From: an uncultured Spirochaetales bacterium
GTDB lineage: Bacteria > Spirochaetota > Spirochaetia > Sphaerochaetales > Sphaerochaetaceae
Reading direction: 5' to 3'
DNA length: 64,000 nucleotides
Assembly: GCA_949295125.1 (NCBI GenBank)
Contig: CASFJV010000046.1
Span: forward strand, 111,987-175,986
This document shows, piece by piece, positions 58,900 through 64,000 of this stretch (positions are counted from its first letter, which is position 1; every line of letters begins with the position of its first letter). Below the pieces are notes generated by a model. The model saw only the letters and a list, made by a program, of their open reading frames with translations, was not told where the DNA came from and did not search any database. A program made the position numbers and the translations under genes.

Positions 58900-59976
58900 G
58901 TGTCTAAATCTACAAGTTCTCTGAAATTGATCATTTCAAGCATAGTGATATCAGCTATCGTGCTTGGAATCTTTGCGGTAATTTTCTTACTCTATTTTGT
59001 TCCAGCTTATCAGATTACAAATGAAACGATCTACAATGCGCTGATCAGGTTCTTCCCGGTTCTGGTTGGGCTAATACTGATACAGATCGGAATTATCGTC
59101 GGCAAGAGGAACGACAGTGAGGAAGACAAGTCTGACATGCTCCCTCCTAATGCATATGACAAGCCACTTTATAAGGATGCAAGCGATGATCCTGCCAGCC
59201 AGGTTAACTTAGCTAAGTTTGATGCATCTCAGGCAGAGGCTAAAGTTGAGATAAAGGAAGTTCCTGTAGAGGTTGTAAAGGAAGTTGTAAAGGAAGTACC
59301 TGTTGAAGTCATAAAGGAAGTAATCAGGGAAGTCCCCGTTGAAGTAGTAAAGGAAGTTGTAAAGGAAGTACCTGTTGAGGTCATAAAGGAAGTTCCTGTA
59401 GAGAAAGCTGAAGCAGCCAATGCGGAAGAAACGGTTGTGGAAGTGCCTGTAGAGGTAATCAGGGAAGTTCCTGTAGAGGTTGTACGGGAAGTAAAGGTTC
59501 CTGTAGAGAAAATAGTTGAAGTACCTGTAGAGAAGGTCGTAGAAAAGATTGTTGAAGTTCCTGTAGAAGTGGTTAAGGAAGTTCCTGTAGAGGTTGAAAA
59601 GCCGGTAGAAGTAATCAAGGAAGTTGAAAAGGAAGTTCCAGTAGAGAAAGCTGCAGCGGAGATCAGATACCTCAATCTTGAAGAGACTGTCAATGAAGAG
59701 ATCAACCAGGCAAAGACACTCGGCTATGATCTCTCTGTCGTAGCCATAAAGGCACGTGAAGGGCTTACAAGCCTTGGAATTGAAGAGTTCTTCGGAGAGG
59801 ACACGCTTGCATTTGATGCAGAGAACGGAAATATAATCGTTGTCCTTCCTCTCTATAGTGAAAGTGAAGCAAGATATGCCCTGAGGATGTATGAGCCGCT
59901 TGCTGTCATCCAGTACAAGGATGGGGATGGAGCAAAGCTCATAAGCGCACTTGAAAAGGCAATAAAGGCAAAATAA
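58900..59976 (+). CDS. Membrane protein with VEVP repeats and a degenerate GGDEF-like end
   Basis: A 358-residue protein starting with GTG after GGAGGAAA. Two membrane helices (residues about 10-34 and 50-67), then a repeat region, residues 116-251, of (K)EVPVEV(I/V)(K/R)EV units with strict Val/Glu alternation that would form an extended charged rod. Residues 253-358 resemble the alpha/beta frame of a GGDEF cyclase (LNLEETVNEEINQAKTLGYDLSVVAIK ... AFDAENGNIIVVLPLYSESEA), but the GGDEF signature is absent, so at most a regulatory remnant. Function unknown; a terminator follows. Confidence 0.7.
   Translation: MSKSTSSLKLIISSIVISAIVLGIFAVIFLLYFVPAYQITNETIYNALIRFFPVLVGLILIQIGIIVGKRNDSEEDKSDMLPPNAYDKPLYKDASDDPASQVNLAKFDASQAEAKVEIKEVPVEVVKEVVKEVPVEVIKEVIREVPVEVVKEVVKEVPVEVIKEVPVEKAEAANAEETVVEVPVEVIREVPVEVVREVKVPVEKIVEVPVEKVVEKIVEVPVEVVKEVPVEVEKPVEVIKEVEKEVPVEKAAAEIRYLNLEETVNEEINQAKTLGYDLSVVAIKAREGLTSLGIEEFFGEDTLAFDAENGNIIVVLPLYSESEARYALRMYEPLAVIQYKDGDGAKLISALEKAIKAK
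59245..59652 (+). repeat. Degenerate VEVP-coding repeat
   Basis: A run of units coding for EVPVEVVKEV-like decapeptides with interruptions; the underlying bases GAAGTTCCTGTAGAG recur many times with synonymous changes, so this is an old, recombining repeat. Confidence 0.85.
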
Positions 59977-59998
59977 TCTGGAGTAAAGATGATAAATA

Positions 59999-60034
59999 TA
60001 ACTGCTGTTACCAGGCGTAGCAGCAGTTTTTTTC
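59999..60034 (+). terminator. Terminator after the VEVP-repeat gene
   Basis: AACTGCTG/CAGCAGTT stem with a 13-nt loop, then TTTTT. Confidence 0.8.
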
Positions 60035-60071
60035 TGCTGAAATGCATCAGGGGAATTCCAATGGCACTATC

Positions 60072-60995
60072 TCAGTCTTTCAATGGGATATCAAAACGCA
60101 TCCTGTCCTTTGTAAGGACTGTATCAGGGAATACTGCCTTTGCCTCTTCTTCCAGCACTTTCAGCTCATAATTGCTGTAGCGTGGGGAGTAATGCTGCAG
60201 GCAGAGCATCTTCACACCCGCATCCCTTGCAATCGTTGCGGCCTCAGCTGCAGTCATGTGCTTTTTCTGGTGTGCATCCTCCCTCAATGAGGAATCGAAC
60301 ATAGATTCACAGAAAAGGATATCACTATCCTTTACAAACTCTGAAATTTCTGGAAAGTATTCGGAATCGGTTATGTAGCTGTATTTCCTTCCGCTTCTTG
60401 CCTCTCCCATCACATCAGCACTTTCCACAACCCTGCCATCTTCAAGCTCTATTCTCTCTCCCCTTTGAAGCCTGCCCCAAAGTGGCCCCTGTGGTATTCC
60501 AAGCTTTAGTGCCTTATCTGGGAAGAACTCCCCTTTCCTGTCTTTCTCTACGAGACTGTAGCCAAAACATGGCTTGGTATGCCTTAATGGGAATGCATAA
60601 ACGGAAAAATCCTCCCTTTCCATTACAAGGCCCTGCTCAACGCTTTTCACTATTATCTCGTAGTTGATGTACATATCGAGGATGCGCCTGTTCTGGTCCA
60701 CATATTCCTTCAGCTTTTCCGGGCCATAAATATAAAGCGGTTCATCCCTGTCCACCTGGCTTGATAGCATAAGCATGCCGGGAAGTCCTGTAACATGGTC
60801 TGCATGCATGTGTGAAATGAATATTGCATCTATCTTTTTCCATTTCAGGTTCAGCATCTTCAGCGATACCTGTGTCCCCTCTCCGCAGTCAAAGAGAAAA
60901 AGCTCCCCTTCCCTCCTTACCAGGGATGATGTGAGATAGCGCCCCGGGAGAGGCATCATGCCGCTTGTTCCAATGCTGAAGACTTCAAAATTCAT
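60072..60995 (-). CDS. rnz: Ribonuclease Z
   Basis: A 307-residue metallo-beta-lactamase-fold tRNase Z: FDCGEGTQVSL, zinc ligands ISHMHADHVTGLPG, PLRHTKPCFGYSL, ITDSEY and a C-terminal LQHYSPRY. It removes 3' trailers of tRNA precursors; as the two tRNAs in this window lack encoded CCA, RNase Z cleavage followed by CCA addition fits. The start is an ATG 8 nt after TATCAT. Confidence 0.92.
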   Translation of the reverse strand: MNFEVFSIGTSGMMPLPGRYLTSSLVRREGELFLFDCGEGTQVSLKMLNLKWKKIDAIFISHMHADHVTGLPGMLMLSSQVDRDEPLYIYGPEKLKEYVDQNRRILDMYINYEIIVKSVEQGLVMEREDFSVYAFPLRHTKPCFGYSLVEKDRKGEFFPDKALKLGIPQGPLWGRLQRGERIELEDGRVVESADVMGEARSGRKYSYITDSEYFPEISEFVKDSDILFCESMFDSSLREDAHQKKHMTAAEAATIARDAGVKMLCLQHYSPRYSNYELKVLEEEAKAVFPDTVLTKDRMRFDIPLKD

Positions 60996-61003
60996 TGCTT
61001 ATG

Positions 61004-61033
61004 ATGATAGCAAAAAGATTACTCTGATGACAA
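61004..61033 (-). promoter_or_regulatory. Promoter of rnz, predicted near-leaderless
   Basis: Minus strand TTGTCA (61028-61033), 18 nt, TATCAT (61004-61009), 8 nt to the ATG at 60995. It lies inside the end of the preceding permease gene. Confidence 0.4.
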
Positions 61034-62167
61034 CAGATCGATAAGGCTGATCTTCCTTACTGCCCTCAGCGCAATGCTTAAGCTGATAGCAGAGAAGAAA
61101 GAAAGGAATATGTTGACTGCTGCAAGCCTGAGAAATGGAATAGATATGTCAAAAGAAACCAGGTAGGCATCGAGAGCAGAAAAGCCCTGCCTTGATAAAA
61201 GGCTCAGGAGAGCTGGAGTGAAGGCTGAAAGCATCAGTGCAAGAGCAAGGCCAGAAAGGATTGCACATAATACGGCAGACATCGTTATCCTCATATAAAG
61301 CGCTTTTATTTCCCTGCTGCCCAGCCCGGAAAGATAGAGTCCTGCAATATCTTTCCGGTCACGCTCAATATAGTTGAATGAAATGTTTCCAGAAAAGAAT
61401 GATGCAAGAAGGGCAAGGACAATGAAAACAAGATAGAGCATGCTGATGCTAAGCTCCACATTGCTCAAGATCGCGCTGTAGATGCTTTTATAGGAAAGGG
61501 CATCATAGCCTTCGCTTCCAATCTGCCTGAGAGCATGCTCTTCATCAGCTCCTGGATTAAGAAGAAGCTCTGTATTCCCCTTTGCAAAGGAAAGCAGGCT
61601 TACCGGCACATAGCACATTGCACTGTCAAACTCCGCATAGCCTGAATAGAAAACAGAAGAGACCGTAAGGAGCACAGGGCGGGTGCGTTTCATGCTCTCA
61701 TCATAGACAAGGGCTGAAAACCTATCCCCCACATCCAGGCCCAGGCTCTTAGAGAGCTTGCTGCTGATAATCACAGGATTCAGGCTTTCTGATGTGCTTA
61801 TTTTCCCGATATGCAGCAGGGAAAGCCTTTCATCAGTAAAATATGTTTCATAGTCAACACCCTTTAAGTATAAAGGAGCACTCCCATTCTCACTGAATGC
61901 AAGAGCTGATGCTTCTTTCACGAAGTGCTTATCCCCCTCAGCACTCCCATAATACTCTCCGCTTATCCTGATATCCCCAGATCCAAGATTGATCAGGAGA
62001 TTATTGATGCCTGATGACATGCTGAGAATGAATATGAGGGAAAAATTCAGTATGAATGAGACAAGTGCTATAAGCACTGCCGGAGCAAAGGCAGAAGCCT
62101 TGTAGGCGTGGCTCATCCCTTTTCCCATCTTCCTTGAGATATAGAAGCCAAGCTCAGATCTCTTCAA
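61019..62167 (-). CDS. LolE/FtsX-type ABC transporter permease
   Basis: About 382 residues from LKRSELGFYISRKMGKG, started at TTG 62167 because GGGAGG lies 5 nt upstream. Four membrane helices: one N-terminal (residues about 30-53) and three C-terminal, with a large periplasmic domain between, as in LolC/E and MacB. With the ATPase and the other permease it probably extracts lipoproteins from the inner membrane. It overlaps the ATPase gene by 14 bp. Confidence 0.82.
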   Translation of the reverse strand: MKRSELGFYISRKMGKGMSHAYKASAFAPAVLIALVSFILNFSLIFILSMSSGINNLLINLGSGDIRISGEYYGSAEGDKHFVKEASALAFSENGSAPLYLKGVDYETYFTDERLSLLHIGKISTSESLNPVIISSKLSKSLGLDVGDRFSALVYDESMKRTRPVLLTVSSVFYSGYAEFDSAMCYVPVSLLSFAKGNTELLLNPGADEEHALRQIGSEGYDALSYKSIYSAILSNVELSISMLYLVFIVLALLASFFSGNISFNYIERDRKDIAGLYLSGLGSREIKALYMRITMSAVLCAILSGLALALMLSAFTPALLSLLSRQGFSALDAYLVSFDISIPFLRLAAVNIFLSFFSAISLSIALRAVRKISLIDLLSSE

Positions 62168-62822
62168 GCTTACCTCCCTTGAGGACGTAGCAGATATCTG
62201 CCCTCCTTGCAAGGTCCAGATCATGCGTAACAATTAATGCAGATCTCGAGCCCAGTATATCTTTTGAAAAAAGGATGCTTTCAAGCCCTTTCTTTGACTC
62301 TTCATCAAGGCTTCCCGTCGGTTCATCAAAAAAAATCAGCCTGCTTTCAGTAGCGATTGCCCTGGCAACGGCAACCCTCTGCCTTTCTCCTCCCGAAAGT
62401 GCATTTGGCCGGTGATCCATCCTCTCGCCCAGTCCAACCAGATGCAACACCTCCTCAGCCTTCTCTCTTGCCTTTTTCCGCTCAAAACCGGCGATGCTCA
62501 GAGTCAGCATTATGTTTTCCAGCGCAGAGAAATCCGCAAAGAGCAGGGAGTTCTGGAACACAAATGATATCGTATTGCGCCTTAAGCTGACTAAATCCCT
62601 GCTGCTGAAATTATCACTGTCCTTCCCTTCAATATAGATTTTCCCGCCATCCTTGCCATCCAGCAGGGCAAGGACATTGAGCATAGTGCTCTTTCCGCTT
62701 CCGCTTTTTCCGATTACTGAAATCACCTTATTGTATGGAACAGTCAGATCCAGGCCTTTCAGTATTTCAAGCTCATTGTAGCTCTTCCTTATCCCTTCTG
62801 CTTTTAAAAGGCTATCTTCCAT
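62154..62822 (-). CDS. lolD: LolD-type ABC transporter ATP-binding protein
   Basis: About 222 residues: Walker A GKSGSGKST, Q-loop FVFQNSLLF, signature LSGGERQR, Walker B LIFFDEPTGSLDEE and switch VTHD, the LolD/FtsE/MacB subgroup (DEPTG). The start ATG at 62822 has GGGAGG upstream and overlaps the preceding permease by 11 bp. Assignment to Lol rather than Mac export rests on the two flanking permeases and the many lipoproteins in the window. Confidence 0.85.
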   Translation of the reverse strand: MEDSLLKAEGIRKSYNELEILKGLDLTVPYNKVISVIGKSGSGKSTMLNVLALLDGKDGGKIYIEGKDSDNFSSRDLVSLRRNTISFVFQNSLLFADFSALENIMLTLSIAGFERKKAREKAEEVLHLVGLGERMDHRPNALSGGERQRVAVARAIATESRLIFFDEPTGSLDEESKKGLESILFSKDILGSRSALIVTHDLDLARRADICYVLKGGKLEEI

Positions 62823-63876
62823 CAAGTGCCTCCCTGATGCTTTTCTTATCGTCCATTCGTAAAAAGAACAGTACCGTGACTGCTGTAATGAAGAAGAACA
62901 CGGCATTGAGTGCAATGAATAGGGTATAATCAATGGCTATATCCCCATAATACCCCAAATAGCTTCTCATAAAGGCCGAAAAGACCCTTACAAGGATTTC
63001 TGAGATAAAGAGTGAAAGAAACGATCCCAGGATCAGGGAAACCAGGAATGAAGAGACAAAGACAAGCTTTATCTTCCAGCCTTCAAGACCGGCTATCCTC
63101 AGCTCAGCTCTCTCTTTCACCTTGTTCTTCAGGAATATGCGCGCCTCCTGCCTCAATGCAAGATATGAGATAAGCAGGAGCACAAGAAGGACAAGAGCCA
63201 TCATCACGCTTTCAAGCATGAATGCAGAATAGAGTGTGCTCTCTTTTTCCTTCCAGGTCTCAAAACCTGATATCCCGTTCTCCAAAAGCGGGGAAACGTC
63301 ATCTGATCCTTTCACTGCTACGTAGCTTACTGCATCATCCGGAGCGCTTTCTATTGGCATGAATGCATAGAAAGAATCAAAATCAGAACCAAGGGATGTA
63401 TAGAAAACACCACTTATGGGGACCTCTTCATTCACAATTCTCCTCATTCCATTTTCATATGAAATGTAAGAGAGCCTTATATCGCCGGATGTGCTGAGAT
63501 AAGTGCTGTAGCTTATCATGAGGCTCTCTGCATTCCCAAAGAAAGGAATGACTGCTCCATCATAGTCAGATCCTATGTACCTGATGATCAGGGGAATGCC
63601 ATTGAGCATTGCATAGCCTTCCCTGTATTCAAATACGCTCTGATCAGGGTACAAAGCCGCGATTTTCTCCCTATCTCCATCCTCAACAGTTATGTCAAAT
63701 GACTTAACATCCCTGATTGATGAAAAACGTGACGCCTGAAGGGAGCTCATGATTGCCATGACCACGATCATGGCTGTAATGGAGACGGCATATGTAAGCG
63801 CTATCTTGATGCTGGCAGCTAAATGCCTGTTGTATCTTGAATATGAGTACCTGAGCGTCAGACCGAAAAGATTCAT
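62812..63876 (-). CDS. LolC/FtsX-type ABC transporter permease
   Basis: About 354 residues from MNLFGLTLRYSYSRYN. One N-terminal membrane helix (residues about 23-44), a periplasmic domain of about 170 residues and three C-terminal helices. It is the first permease of the set. ATG codons 9 nt further and TTG starts upstream are possible; no clear ribosome site decides. The frame runs upstream to 63960, but that part overlaps what looks like the end of another gene. Confidence 0.8.
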   Translation of the reverse strand: MNLFGLTLRYSYSRYNRHLAASIKIALTYAVSITAMIVVMAIMSSLQASRFSSIRDVKSFDITVEDGDREKIAALYPDQSVFEYREGYAMLNGIPLIIRYIGSDYDGAVIPFFGNAESLMISYSTYLSTSGDIRLSYISYENGMRRIVNEEVPISGVFYTSLGSDFDSFYAFMPIESAPDDAVSYVAVKGSDDVSPLLENGISGFETWKEKESTLYSAFMLESVMMALVLLVLLLISYLALRQEARIFLKNKVKERAELRIAGLEGWKIKLVFVSSFLVSLILGSFLSLFISEILVRVFSAFMRSYLGYYGDIAIDYTLFIALNAVFFFITAVTVLFFLRMDDKKSIREALDGR

Positions 63877-63898
63877 AAATGTCATGAAGGGGAACCCA

Positions 63899-64000
63899 TC
63901 AGGCTCGTCCTGATAGAGGAACCTCCATAACCTCCTTGTAGATAAGATTCGTATTCGCACGCTCGACGAGCATCAAGTGCCTGTAGTGTATTCCTGCATG
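63899..64000 (-). CDS. C-terminal fragment of an upstream gene (partial)
   Basis: On the minus strand a frame enters from the right edge and ends at a TGA (63899-63901), reading ...HLMLVERANTNLIYKEVMEVPLSGRA. It is too short to identify. The spacing to the permease (about 22 bp) fits one operon. Confidence 0.35.
   Translation of the reverse strand, partial: HAGIHYRHLMLVERANTNLIYKEVMEVPLSGRA

Noticed and set aside
59229..59705. Ser/Thr-rich repetitive open frame on the minus strand (STGTSFTTS-like)
   Set aside because: It is the antisense of the VEVP-coding repeat; no promoter or ribosome site.

Overview
The window is a gene-dense piece of a diderm bacterial chromosome, most probably from a host-associated spirochaete (Treponema/Sphaerochaeta relatives). 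This is an inference from several things read together: lipoproteins with relaxed lipoboxes, an outer-membrane barrel, the fba and t6A gene types, and heavy AGG/AGA arginine use. No rRNA or flagellar gene is present to settle it. Base composition looks moderate (mid-40s % GC by eye, not computed).

Layout. 1-7 kb: alaS (cut by the window edge), a dprA-like gene and panE, then an EamA transporter facing a four-gene ECF vitamin-transporter operon. 7-12.5 kb: DUF3842, MATE, tatD, an anchored unknown, fba and a hicAB toxin-antitoxin pair whose toxin is frameshifted. 12.5-19.4 kb: a lipoprotein gene with a poly-G promoter, infC-rpmI-rplT, a 6S RNA, a TPR protein with a His/Cys tail, then tsaE-tsaB-trxB. 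19.4-25.5 kb: glgA-glgC, ilvE, a Nudix hydrolase, a small membrane protein and NAD(P)HX repair. 25.5-29.3 kb: TPP riboswitch and thiBPQ. 29.3-36.6 kb: a barrel protein with a caspase-like lipoprotein, htrA-uvrB, a methyltransferase, apbE and a degraded PfkB protein. 36.6-48.5 kb: glnS, MFS, HD protein, YkgJ protein, an rRNA methyltransferase with an Arg-rich tail, a phosphohexomutase, galE, dpaL, an ATPase and tRNA-Asn. 48.5-64 kb: a UshA-like nucleotidase, a 56-residue protein, tRNA-Thr, an InlB-repeat protein, avtA, MATE, aroH/thiN, DUF1015, tsaC, a VEVP-repeat membrane protein, rnz and a LolCDE-type ABC operon.

Working together: the TPP riboswitch, thiBPQ and thiN describe thiamine salvage; tsaB, tsaC and tsaE belong to tRNA t6A synthesis; glgA/glgC, the phosphohexomutase and galE handle sugar nucleotides and glycogen.

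The most striking signal is in gene starts. At about 18 first-in-operon genes a sigma70-like -35/-10 pair sits so that the -10 hexamer ends only 5-9 nt before the ATG, with no Shine-Dalgarno. Internal operon genes in contrast mostly carry AGGAGG-type sites. This predicts widespread leaderless mRNAs. In several cases the -35 'TTG' lies exactly 36 nt upstream and in frame, which would mislead gene callers into a false TTG start. The second strong signal is a G9 tract in the spacer of a lipoprotein promoter, the layout expected for phase variation.
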